A DNA stretch of 7,882 bases from Paracoccaceae bacterium (GCA_024304875.1 JAMWZF010000133.1:1-7882); one strand, 5' to 3'. Positions 1 to 5,970 are shown, numbered from the stretch's first letter. Program-made: numbers and translations. The notes: a model not told the origin generated them from the letters alone.

Positions 1-1106
1 GAGCCGCTGTCGTCGTCGCCATCCGCCGCATCGCCGCTGTCGGCGGGGACGTCACCCTTGGCCTCGGCGGTGCCGTTGTCCCCGGCGGCGCCCTTGGCGG
101 TCTCGTCCTTCTCGGGGTCGGTCTTGCCCTCGTGCTCGTGCGCCCTGGCCTCCGGCGACTTGGGCGCCGTCTGGTCGGCGACCTTCTCGTGTTCGGCGGT
201 ATCGGTGTCCTTCACGCCTTCGGGAGCGCGGGCGCCGCCCGACTCCTCGTCGGCTGTCGGCTCGGCGGTGCTGGCGGCGGCGGTGGTCTTGGCCGCGCCC
301 GTCTTGGCCTTCTCGGCCTCGGCCTTGGCGGCATGTGCAGGCTTCGGCCGCGGCGCACCGGTGGCATTGGCCGCGGCGCCGGGGGAGTGCCCCGCGCCCT
401 TGTCCACCCAGGGGGTCAGGATCGGAACCTCGGTGCCGTCGATCTTCTTGACCGTGTCGCCCAGCTTGACGGCGAGAGCGACCGAGGCGTTATGCTCCTG
501 TCGGTTCTCGGCGTATTCCGTCAGGCTGGTCAGCCCGCCCGCCGGCTCGGAGGTGAAACGCCCGTTCTGCGGCCCCGGGGTCGGCACCTTGCCGGCGGCG
601 AATTCGTCGATGATCTCGGCCAGGCGCTCTTCGGTCAGGTCCTCGTAGTAGTCCTTGCCGATCTGGGCCATGGGCGCGTTGGCGCAGGCGCCGAGGCATT
701 CGACCTCCTCCCACGAGAACTTGCCGTCGGCGGACAGCTGGTGCGCCTTCGGGGCGATCTTCTTCTTGCAGACGGCGATCAGGTCCTCGGCGCCGCAGAT
801 CATGCAGGAGGTGGTGCCGCAGACCTGGATATGCGCCACGCTGCCGACGGGCTGCAGCTGGAACATGAAATAGAAGGTCGCGACCTCCAGCCCCCGGATG
901 TGGGCGAGGCCGAGCATGTCGCAGACGTATTCGATGGCCGGGCGGGAGAGCCAGCCTTCCTGCTCCTGCGCGCGCCAGAGCAGCGGAATAATCGCCGAGG
1001 CCTGACGGCCCTCGGGATACTTGGTGATCTGCCCCTCGGCCCATTTCTGGTTCTCGGGGGTGAACGCGAAGCCCTCGGGCTGGTCATGGTGCAGGCGGCG
1101 CAGCAT
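1..1106 (-). CDS. nuoE: NADH-quinone oxidoreductase subunit E (24 kDa subunit), 3' end outside window
   Basis: This is the peripheral-arm subunit that carries the [2Fe-2S] cluster N1a and partners NuoF in the NADH dehydrogenase module of complex I, on the cytoplasmic side. The thioredoxin-like domain covers about residues 1–205. The cluster ligands are visible as C96-x4-C101 and C137-x3-C141. The start at 1106 (MLRRLHHDQPEGF) has a strong AAGGAG about 10 bases upstream, overlapping the stop of the preceding small gene, from which it is 13 bases away. Longer or other-frame readings here lose the family motifs. After about residue 235 the protein becomes an Ala/Glu/Lys/Thr/Asp-rich tail that ends in an acidic DGDDDSG stretch and stays open to base 1. 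At least 368 residues are encoded, against about 165–240 for typical NuoE. As far as I recall, long NuoE forms also occur in Rhodobacter relatives. The function of the tail is unknown. Confidence 0.95.
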   Translation of the reverse strand, partial: MLRRLHHDQPEGFAFTPENQKWAEGQITKYPEGRQASAIIPLLWRAQEQEGWLSRPAIEYVCDMLGLAHIRGLEVATFYFMFQLQPVGSVAHIQVCGTTSCMICGAEDLIAVCKKKIAPKAHQLSADGKFSWEEVECLGACANAPMAQIGKDYYEDLTEERLAEIIDEFAAGKVPTPGPQNGRFTSEPAGGLTSLTEYAENRQEHNASVALAVKLGDTVKKIDGTEVPILTPWVDKGAGHSPGAAANATGAPRPKPAHAAKAEAEKAKTGAAKTTAAASTAEPTADEESGGARAPEGVKDTDTAEHEKVADQTAPKSPEARAHEHEGKTDPEKDETAKGAAGDNGTAEAKGDVPADSGDAADGDDDSG

Positions 1107-1119
1107 CGGCCCTGTCTCC

Positions 1120-1383
1120 TTACTGGCAGCTGGCGGTGTAAAGCCGCGCGGTGCCGTTCTCTTCCATCTTGAGCAGGCCGGCCTGGTAAAGCTCGGCCAC
1201 GGTCGCATAGACCTCGGCCTCGGTCAGGCCGGTCCGCTCCACCAGCCGGTTGCCGTTCTCGTTGTCCACCACGCAGCCCGCCTGCTCGATCGCGGCGGCA
1301 AGGGTCACGGCCTCGGCCGAGAGGTCCTGCGCCAGCGCCGGTGCGGCGGTCAGGGTCAGAAGGGCGGCAAGGGTGCGGGTCAT
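1120..1383 (-). CDS. Small exported protein in the nuo operon (87 aa), function unknown
   Basis: This is an 87-residue protein between nuoD and nuoE that I cannot assign to a named family. The N-terminus (MTRTLAALLTLTAAPALA, then QDL) is a good Sec signal peptide with an A-L-A cleavage site after residue 18. A periplasmic mature protein of about 69 residues is likely. The mature part has two cysteines (C37 and C86) that could form a disulfide. A helix–turn–helix–strand pattern at residues 45–84 (TGLTEAEVYATVAELYQAGL and on) looks like a small winged-helix fold. The start at 1383 overlaps the stop of the upstream 38-aa ORF as ATGA, and GGGAG lies 7 bases before it. Unassigned reading frames are known within Rhodobacter and Paracoccus nuo clusters, which suits a complex I accessory or assembly role, but that role is inference. 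Confidence 0.85.
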   Translation of the reverse strand: MTRTLAALLTLTAAPALAQDLSAEAVTLAAAIEQAGCVVDNENGNRLVERTGLTEAEVYATVAELYQAGLLKMEENGTARLYTASCQ

Positions 1384-1496
1384 GTCATGGCTCCCAAAGT
1401 GACGGCCGCGAGCGGCGCGGCGGTTAGGGCAAGCGGAAGAAGGTGCGTCGGTCCGATCAGGGCGACGAAGAGGCCGATTCCGGACAGGGCGATCAC
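1380..1496 (-). CDS. Predicted 38-aa hydrophobic small protein, GTG start
   Basis: This short ORF is easily missed. It fills the 109-base gap between nuoD and the 87-aa exported protein exactly. Its GTG start shares bases with the nuoD stop (GTGA, 1496–1493). Its TGA stop shares bases with the ATG of the next gene (ATGA, 1383–1380). GGAGAG lies 8 bases before the GTG, inside the end of nuoD. The product starts (M)IALSGIGLFVALIG and is hydrophobic throughout, with no acidic residue. It could form one membrane helix, or two short ones broken at the central GPTHLLP. I know no named family for it. The double overlap is the main evidence that it is translated. A leader that merely couples nuoD to the next gene is the alternative. 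Confidence 0.6.
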   Translation of the reverse strand: MIALSGIGLFVALIGPTHLLPLALTAAPLAAVTLGAMT

Positions 1497-2728
1497 CGGT
1501 CGATCTCTCCGAACACCACGTCGAGGGATCCCAGCACGGCCGAGGCGTCGGCCAGCATGTGCCCCTTGCAGAGGTGGTCCATCGCCTGCAGGTGCGCGTA
1601 GCCCGGCGCGCGGATCTTGGCCCGGTAGGGTTTGTTCGTTCCGTCCGAGACGAGGTAGACGCCGAATTCGCCCTTGGGCGCCTCGACGGCGGCATAGACC
1701 TCGCCCTCGGGGACGTGGAAGCCCTCGGTATAGAGCTTGAAGTGATGGATCAGGGCTTCCATCGAGGTCTTCATGTCGTTCCGCTTCGGCGGCGACAGCT
1801 TGCCCCTCGTCATCACGTCGCCCTTGTTCTCGTCCATCTTCAGCATGGCGCAGGCCTTGCGGATGATCTTGGTGGACTGGCGCATCTCCTCCATGCGGAC
1901 GAGGTAGCGGTCGTAGCAGTCGCCGTTCTTGCCGACGGGGATCTGGAAATCGAACTCGTCGTAGCATTCGTAGGGCTGCGCCCGGCGCAGGTCCCAGGCG
2001 AGGCCCGAGCCGCGGACCATCACGCCCGAGAAGGCCCAGTCCTGGATGTCCTGTTCGGTCACGATGCCGATGTCGACGTTGCGCTGCTTGAAGATCCGGT
2101 TCTCGGTCAGCAGCTCGTCGATGTCGTCGAGCCGTTTCGGGAACTTGTCCGCCCAGGCGTCGATGTCGTCGATCAGCTTCTCGGGCAGGTCCTGGTGGAC
2201 GCCGCCGGGCCGGAAATAGGCCGCGTGCAGGCGCGCGCCGCAGGCCCGCTCGTAGAAGATCATCAGGCTCTCGCGTTCCTCGAAGCCCCAGAGCGGCGGC
2301 GTCAGGGCGCCCACGTCCATCGCCTGCGTGGTCACGTTGAGCAGGTGGTTCAGGATGCGCCCGATCTCGCAGTAGAGGACCCGGATGATCTGCGCCCGGC
2401 GGGGCACGGCGGTGCCGGTCAGCTTCTCGATGGCGAGGCACCAGGCGTGTTCCTGGTTCATCGTGCCGACGTAGTCCAGCCGGTCGAAGTAGGGCAGGTT
2501 CTGCAGGTAGGTCCGGCTTTCCATCAGCTTTTCGGTACCGCGGTGCAGCAGGCCGATGTGCGGATCGCAGCGCTCCACGATCTCGCCGTCCAGCTCCATC
2601 ACCAGGCGCAGAACGCCGTGGGCCGCCGGGTGCTGGGGCCCGAAGTTGATGGTGAAGTTGCGGATCGACTGTTCGGTGGTCTCGGCGTCGGCGAAGCCTC
2701 GGGTGACCTTGTCGGTGCCGTCCATCAT
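1493..2728 (-). CDS. nuoD: NADH-quinone oxidoreductase subunit D (49 kDa subunit)
   Basis: NuoD is the hydrogenase-large-subunit-like protein that, with NuoB, forms the ubiquinone-binding pocket at the foot of the peripheral arm of complex I. The protein is 411 residues, full length for the family and separate from NuoC (unlike the fused NuoCD of E. coli). By alignment with the Thermus and bovine subunits, the quinone-contacting pair is H37 (in HPAAHGVLR) and Y86 (in RLDYVGTM). Other family blocks seen are PHIGLLHRGTEKLME (57–70) and RAPGYAHLQAMD near the C-terminus. The first ATG overlaps the nuoC stop (ATGA, 2728–2725). A second ATG follows at once, and GGAGG lies 4 bases before the first and 7 before the second, so the true start may be residue 2. 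The gene ends GAGATCGACCGGTGA, whose last bases form the GTG of the 38-aa ORF. Confidence 0.98.
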   Translation of the reverse strand: MMDGTDKVTRGFADAETTEQSIRNFTINFGPQHPAAHGVLRLVMELDGEIVERCDPHIGLLHRGTEKLMESRTYLQNLPYFDRLDYVGTMNQEHAWCLAIEKLTGTAVPRRAQIIRVLYCEIGRILNHLLNVTTQAMDVGALTPPLWGFEERESLMIFYERACGARLHAAYFRPGGVHQDLPEKLIDDIDAWADKFPKRLDDIDELLTENRIFKQRNVDIGIVTEQDIQDWAFSGVMVRGSGLAWDLRRAQPYECYDEFDFQIPVGKNGDCYDRYLVRMEEMRQSTKIIRKACAMLKMDENKGDVMTRGKLSPPKRNDMKTSMEALIHHFKLYTEGFHVPEGEVYAAVEAPKGEFGVYLVSDGTNKPYRAKIRAPGYAHLQAMDHLCKGHMLADASAVLGSLDVVFGEIDR

Positions 2729-3345
2729 TTCGCCTCCGCCTTGTCTGCGGCCTTCTCGTCACCGGGAAGGACGTATTTCGCCCCCTCCCACGGGGAGAGG
2801 AAATCGAACTGCCGGTATTCCTGGGTCAGCTTGACCGGCTCGTAGACCACGCGCTTGAGCTCGTCGTCGTAGCGCACCTCGGTGTAGCCGGTGGTCGGGA
2901 AGTCCTTGCGCAGCGGGTGGCCGCGGAAGCCGTAGTCCGTCAGCAGCCGGCGCAGGTCCGGGTGGCCCGAGAACAGCAGGCCGAACATGTCGTAGACCTC
3001 GCGCTCGAACCAGTTGGCGCTGGGGTGGCTGTCGGTGATCGAGGGGATCATGTCCTCCTCGCGGACCTGCGCCCGCAGGCGGATCCGGTGGTTCTGGTAC
3101 ATCGACAGGAAGTGGTAGACCACGTCGAACCGCTTGGCACGGCCGGGGTGGTCGACGGCGGTGATGTCGATGAGGGTCGAGAACTGGCAGGTCCGGTCGG
3201 TGCGCATCCAGTCGACGAGGCCGGGGAGGTTGGACAGCGCCACCTCCATCGTCAGCTCGCCAAGGTCGTTCACCGACCAGGACAGGACGCAGTCGGTGCG
3301 CTTCGCCTCGATGTAGGCGCCAAGCTCGTTCATCGCGTCGGCCAT
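2725..3345 (-). CDS. nuoC: NADH-quinone oxidoreductase subunit C (30 kDa subunit)
   Basis: NuoC is a structural subunit of the peripheral arm that docks NuoD and NuoB. It binds no cofactor. The 206-residue protein carries the 30-kDa subunit signature at about 113–150: FEREVYDMFGLLFSGHPDLR followed by LLTDYGF, then GHPLRKDFP. The tail after residue 195 is Lys/Ala/Glu-rich. The start at 3345 (MADAMNELG) lies 5 bases after the nuoB stop, with AAGG overlapping the end of nuoB. A second in-frame Met at residue 5 is possible. The 3' end overlaps the nuoD start by 4 bases, which predicts coupled translation. Confidence 0.98.
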   Translation of the reverse strand: MADAMNELGAYIEAKRTDCVLSWSVNDLGELTMEVALSNLPGLVDWMRTDRTCQFSTLIDITAVDHPGRAKRFDVVYHFLSMYQNHRIRLRAQVREEDMIPSITDSHPSANWFEREVYDMFGLLFSGHPDLRRLLTDYGFRGHPLRKDFPTTGYTEVRYDDELKRVVYEPVKLTQEYRQFDFLSPWEGAKYVLPGDEKAADKAEAK

Positions 3346-3350
3346 TGCGG

Positions 3351-3884
3351 TTACCTTTCGATGGTGCCGGTCCGGCGGATCTTGCGCTGCAATTGAAGCA
3401 GCCCGTAGAGCAGCGCCTCGGCCGTCGGCGGGCAGCCGGGGACGTAGATGTCGACCGGCACGACCCGGTCGCAGCCGCGCACGACGGAATAGCTGTAGTG
3501 GTAGTACCCGCCGCCGTTGGCGCAGGAGCCCATGGAGATGACGTACCGCGGCTCGGGCATCTGGTCGTAGACCTTGCGGAGCGCGGGGGCCATCTTGTTC
3601 GTGAGGGTGCCGGCCACGATCATCACGTCGGACTGGCGCGGCGAGGCCCGCGGCGCGATGCCGAAGCGTTCGGCGTCGTAGCGGGGCATCGAGGTGTGCA
3701 TCATCTCGACCGCGCAGCAGGCGAGGCCGAAGGTCATCCAGTGCAGCGAGCCGGTGCGCGCCCAGTTGATGATGTCCTCTGCGGAGGTGAGCAGGAACCC
3801 CTTGTCCTGCAGGTCCCGGTTCAGGGTCTGGACGGCGTATTCCTTGTCGCCGCCCGCGGTGTTGGCGGATGTGCTGACACTCAT
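3351..3884 (-). CDS. nuoB: NADH-quinone oxidoreductase subunit B (PSST/20 kDa subunit)
   Basis: NuoB binds the terminal [4Fe-4S] cluster N2, which reduces ubiquinone in the pocket shared with NuoD. The protein is 177 residues. The N2 ligands are intact: tandem C56-C57, then C121 and C151, with the family spacing CC-x63-C-x29-C. The neighbouring blocks GLACCAVEMMHTSMPRYD, VISMGSCANGGGYYHYSYSV and YVPGCPPTAEALLYG are all standard. The first 20 or so residues (MSVSTSANTAGGDK) are a variable N-terminus. GGGAG lies 10 bases before the ATG at 3884. In most complex I operons nuoB directly follows nuoA. Here nuoA is 2.7 kb away, and an 83-base gap with promoter-like sequence precedes nuoB, so it probably heads its own transcript. 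Confidence 0.98.
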   Translation of the reverse strand: MSVSTSANTAGGDKEYAVQTLNRDLQDKGFLLTSAEDIINWARTGSLHWMTFGLACCAVEMMHTSMPRYDAERFGIAPRASPRQSDVMIVAGTLTNKMAPALRKVYDQMPEPRYVISMGSCANGGGYYHYSYSVVRGCDRVVPVDIYVPGCPPTAEALLYGLLQLQRKIRRTGTIER

Positions 3885-3917
3885 CGGTTGCGCGCTCCCG
3901 GATGTGGCGTTGCCCCT

Positions 3918-3946
3918 TCCCTACGGGGTTGGCCGGGGATGGTCAA
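3918..3946 (-). promoter_or_regulatory. Candidate promoter for nuoB–nuoE and onward
   Basis: On the minus strand TTGACC (3946–3941) is followed after exactly 17 bases by TAGGGA (3923–3918). A start near 3911 would give a 5' leader of roughly 27 bases to the nuoB ATG with its GGGAG. The -35 is 5/6 to consensus. The -10 is poor, though weak -10 boxes are common in GC-rich alphaproteobacteria. The element has the same layout as the candidate before nuoA (TTGACC-N17-TAGACC). The need for a promoter here follows from the interrupted operon. Confidence 0.4.
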
Positions 3947-3963
3947 CGCGCCGCTTTGGCGCG
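3947..3963 (-). terminator. Short hairpin just after the tetR-1 stop codon
   Basis: A perfect 6-bp stem (CGCGCC/GGCGCG) with a 5-base loop starts 4 bases after the stop codon of the TetR gene and ends directly before the TTGACC proposed as the nuoB -35. Only two T follow on the minus strand, so it would be a weak intrinsic terminator at best. Its position would separate the regulator's transcript from nuoB. Confidence 0.3.
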
Positions 3964-3967
3964 GGCG

Positions 3968-4531
3968 TCACGCCTGCGGGAGTGCGAGAAGGCCGTCCCG
4001 AACCGTTGCCAGATGGGCGTCCGCCCCTGCCCGGTCCCCGGCTGCGCGCAGGGCCCGCGCAATGGCGATGCCGCCCGCAAGGGCCGAGAGGATCTGCGCC
4101 GCCCGCCCCCGGTCGCCGGTCAGCCGCGCCAGGGCGCTCATGTTCCGCTCCAGCCCCTCGGCGAAGGCCGCGGCGACCGGGGCCGGCAGGCGATGCGCCT
4201 CGGCCCCGAGGGCGCCGACCGGGCAGCCCCAGGGGAAATGGTCGCGATGGTCGGGGGCGAGGTAGGCCGCGATGTAGGCCGCCGGGCCGGCCTCTTCGGG
4301 AATGTCGTCCAGCAGGGCCAGCACGGGCGCGAACCCCGCCTCGACCGCAGCCGCCGCCAGCGCCTCCTTGCCCGGGAAGTGGCGGAACAGTGCCCCTTCG
4401 GTCAGCCCCGCCGCCCGCGCCGCGGCAGCCGTCTTCAGCCCCTCGTAGCCGTTCTCGCGCAGGAGCCGGTCGGCCGCGGCCACGAGCGCCTCGCGGTTGC
4501 GCGCCGCCGCCTCCTTCGAGATCTTGACCAA
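3968..4531 (-). CDS. TetR/AcrR family transcriptional regulator (tetR-1)
   Basis: This is a 187-residue TetR-type repressor. The N-terminal DNA-binding domain covers about residues 10–57, with the helix-turn-helix at about 34–53 (AAAARAAGLTEGALFRHFPG). The remaining all-helical part is the ligand-binding and dimerisation domain. It holds a single cysteine, C103, in a WGCPVGALGAEA segment. In some TetR sensors such as NemR, a cysteine in a comparable region senses electrophiles, so redox or electrophile sensing is possible but unproven. The start is TTG at 4531, with GGGAG 6 bases upstream. The GTG further upstream (4538) is in another frame. The gene is divergent from the four-helix membrane protein across a 96-base gap with a 20-bp inverted repeat, so self-control and control of that gene are expected. 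The true ligand cannot be told. Confidence 0.9.
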   Translation of the reverse strand: MVKISKEAAARNREALVAAADRLLRENGYEGLKTAAAARAAGLTEGALFRHFPGKEALAAAAVEAGFAPVLALLDDIPEEAGPAAYIAAYLAPDHRDHFPWGCPVGALGAEAHRLPAPVAAAFAEGLERNMSALARLTGDRGRAAQILSALAGGIAIARALRAAGDRAGADAHLATVRDGLLALPQA

Positions 4532-4570
4532 GGGTCACTCCCGTTTATGATAGCAATCACTATCATTATA
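4524..4570. promoter_or_regulatory. Divergent promoters with TetR operator-like inverted repeat
   Basis: The AT-rich core between the two divergent genes has a perfect inverted repeat, ATGATAG-N6-CTATCAT, at 4547–4566. For the plus-strand membrane protein, TTGACC (4524–4529) and TATGAT (4546–4551) are 16 bases apart. For the minus-strand tetR-1, a perfect TATAAT lies at 4570–4565, with a weaker TTGCGG 15 bases upstream (4591–4586). Both predicted start points fall near 4558, inside the repeat. A dimer bound there would block both promoters. The repeat is a strong observation; the factor that binds it is inferred from position. Confidence 0.7.
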
Positions 4571-4627
4571 GAATCGCGCGGTCCGCCGCAACCCCGGCCG
4601 GCCGCCAGTGTCCCAAGGAGACACCCC

Positions 4628-5065
4628 ATGGACCTGACCCAAAGCCGCACCCCGGCCTGGTTCTTCATCGCGGCCGGCCTCGGCCTCGCCTGGTCGGTCT
4701 TCGGGATCTACCAGTACCTGAACACCGTCGGCGGCAGCTTGGCCGACTTCGAGGCCGCGGGCATGAGCGCCGAGCAGGCCGCGATCATGGCCGCCGTCCC
4801 GGCCTGGATGGACGCCGCCTTCGCCTTCGGGGTCTTCGGCGGCACCCTGGGCTGCATCGGCCTCCTGATGCGAGCCGGATGGGCGCGGATCGCGCTGCTG
4901 GTCTCGTTGGCCGGCTACGTCGCGCTGTGGCTCGGGGACCTGTTCAAGGGCGTCTTCGCCACCCTTGGCGCAGCGCAGGTCATCGTGCTCACCGTCGTGG
5001 TCGCTGTCGCCGCGGCGCTGGTCTGGCTGGACAGCGCGGGCCGCACACGCGGGATCATCGGCTGA
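4628..5065 (+). CDS. Small four-helix inner-membrane protein, function unknown
   Basis: The protein is 145 residues with four predicted membrane helices at about 11–31, 58–81, 86–106 and 114–134. A short acidic loop (GGSLADFEAAGMSAEQ) lies between helices 1 and 2. It resembles a widespread group of uncharacterised proteobacterial proteins, with an AWFF start and a PAW motif before helix 2, which databases sometimes label loosely as sugar transporters. I know of no experimental support for that label. The start is clear: AAGGAG at 4615–4620, 7 bases before the ATG, sits in the loop of a small GTGTC/GACAC hairpin (4608–4624) that might limit ribosome access. It is the likely target of the divergent TetR regulator. 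Its stop is 3 bases from the stop of the convergent DUF6958-like gene. Confidence 0.85.
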   Translation: MDLTQSRTPAWFFIAAGLGLAWSVFGIYQYLNTVGGSLADFEAAGMSAEQAAIMAAVPAWMDAAFAFGVFGGTLGCIGLLMRAGWARIALLVSLAGYVALWLGDLFKGVFATLGAAQVIVLTVVVAVAAALVWLDSAGRTRGIIG

Positions 5066-5068
5066 CGA

Positions 5069-5356
5069 TCAGGTCCGATAGAGCCGCACGGGCGGTTTGT
5101 CCGCCCGTGCGATCAGGCCCCGCGCCTCGTGGTCGAGCTGGACCGCCTTGATCCACCAGCCGGCCTTTCCGCCGCCCGGAAACAGGGCGGGATCGAGCCT
5201 CGGCAGCAGCGCCGCCTTCGCCTCGGCCACGGTGATCCCCGGCGGCGCGTCGGGCAAGACGGCCATGAGGGCCGCCTGCATGTGCTCGAACTTGGCCTTG
5301 TTGACCCGCCACGGGGTGCCCTCCCGGGTGAGGACTTCGATGGTCTCGTCAGACAT
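5069..5356 (-). CDS. DUF6958-like small cytoplasmic protein
   Basis: This is a 95-residue soluble protein of unknown function. The block LFPGGGKAGWWIKAVQLDHE (about 59–77) and the preceding LPDAPPGITVAEAKAALLP match my memory of the DUF6958 family. The exact family number should be confirmed by profile search. No catalytic motif is recognisable, and the predicted layout is mostly helical. The ATG at 5356 has AAGGAG 7 bases upstream. The start overlaps the last 8 bases of the GFA-like gene, so the two are surely co-transcribed and probably translationally coupled. Its 3' end contains a perfect 11-bp hairpin. It is convergent with the membrane protein gene, with 3 bases between stops. Confidence 0.85.
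   Translation of the reverse strand: MSDETIEVLTREGTPWRVNKAKFEHMQAALMAVLPDAPPGITVAEAKAALLPRLDPALFPGGGKAGWWIKAVQLDHEARGLIARADKPPVRLYRT
5085..5111. terminator. Perfect 11-bp hairpin at a convergent gene junction, inside a coding end
   Basis: CGCACGGGCGG (5085–5095) and its exact complement (5101–5111) enclose a 5-base loop (TTTGT). The hairpin lies 20 bases after the membrane protein stop on the plus strand, and inside the last codons of the DUF6958-like gene on the minus strand. There is no T-run on either side. It may pause polymerase or protect 3' ends from both directions rather than act as a classical intrinsic terminator. Confidence 0.45.
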
Positions 5357-5891
5357 GGTCGGGCTCCTTCACGGCAGGCAGATCGGGCAGGATCTTGGGA
5401 GACCGGAACCCCATCTTCGCCCAGGCGGCCACGAGCCGGACCATGAAGGCGGCGGTATGGGTCCCGGGATTCGGGATGTCGTCCGGCAGCGGCGCGGGGT
5501 CGGTCCGGTCCTTGCACATGGTCCGCAGCTCGGGCGCCGGGGCCTGCCCGTCGGGCCAGCGGGCGGTCGGGACCGACAGCCAGTGGCCCTTGCTGAAATC
5601 GAGGGCCATGAAGGTGTTGCAGCAGGTGGCGATCACCCGGCGCGTCGGGCTCTTGGCGGTCAGGCGCATCTCGGCCCAGCCCTCCCCCGTCGCCGTCACG
5701 CGGTCCTTGCGGAACAGGGCGTAGGGCAGGCCGCCGGTCGCGGCACGGTCGTCCGCCCCGCCCGGCAGCGCCGCGATCCGGTCGGCCGCGCGACGGCAGG
5801 AGGTGCATTGACAGTCCACCGTCAGAATCGGCGCACCCTCAACCTTGAACCGGCAGGCGCCGCAGCGGCAGGACAGGTGGGTGGTCGACAT
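5349..5891 (-). CDS. GFA/Mss4-like zinc-binding protein
   Basis: The 180-residue protein has the cysteine pattern of the glutathione-dependent formaldehyde-activating (GFA/CENP-V) and related Mss4-like families: C8-x-C10-x2-C13, then C27-x-C29-x2-C32, then C90-C91 in ATCCNTFMALDFSKGHW. These cysteines probably hold structural and functional zinc. The founding Gfa was reported to speed up S-hydroxymethylglutathione formation, a claim later disputed for that enzyme. Most relatives have no proven substrate, and I would not assign formaldehyde metabolism on this evidence. The DUF6151-type branch of the fold is an alternative. The start at 5891 has GGGGAG 7 bases upstream. The gene is first in a two-gene operon with the DUF6958-like gene (8-base overlap) and divergent from an AefR-like TetR regulator, the likely controller. 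Confidence 0.85.
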   Translation of the reverse strand: MSTTHLSCRCGACRFKVEGAPILTVDCQCTSCRRAADRIAALPGGADDRAATGGLPYALFRKDRVTATGEGWAEMRLTAKSPTRRVIATCCNTFMALDFSKGHWLSVPTARWPDGQAPAPELRTMCKDRTDPAPLPDDIPNPGTHTAAFMVRLVAAWAKMGFRSPKILPDLPAVKEPDHV

Positions 5892-5915
5892 GGCAATTCT
5901 CCCCGGTACAGGTAA

Positions 5916-5963
5916 TTAGACTGGACGGTCCAGTTTGATTAGTCAACCCGCGCGTGCTACAGC
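5916..5963. promoter_or_regulatory. Palindromic operator and divergent promoters between gfa-like gene and tetR-2
   Basis: ACTGGAC-G-GTCCAGT (5920–5934) is a perfect 15-bp palindrome around one central base, of the kind bound by TetR dimers. On the minus strand TTGACT (5946–5941) could serve the GFA-like gene. Its -10 would fall in or beside the palindrome (CAGTCT at 17 bases, or TCTAAT at 20). On the plus strand TTGATT (5935–5940) directly abuts the palindrome and is 17 bases from TACAGC (5958–5963). The palindrome is clear; the -10 boxes are weak guesses. Confidence 0.6.
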
Positions 5964-5970
5964 CGATACC

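Noticed and set aside
490..1087. Other minus-strand frames over nuoE
   Set aside because: They are frame-shifted readings of nuoE rich in Arg and Pro; only the frame starting at 1106 has the [2Fe-2S] cysteine motifs.
132..1172. Long open frame on the plus strand opposite nuoE
   Set aside because: It is antisense to nuoE, has Arg/Gly/Leu-biased composition typical of shadow frames in GC-rich DNA, and shows no family motif.
1559..2845. 428-codon open frame on the plus strand opposite nuoD
   Set aside because: It is an antisense shadow of nuoD with Val/Asp/His bias and no domain; nuoD on the other strand is certain.
3902..4627. Long N-terminal extension of the four-helix membrane protein
   Set aside because: The upstream frame is antisense to tetR-1, Arg/Pro/Gly-rich, and crosses the operator; the ATG at 4628 has a strong ribosome site.
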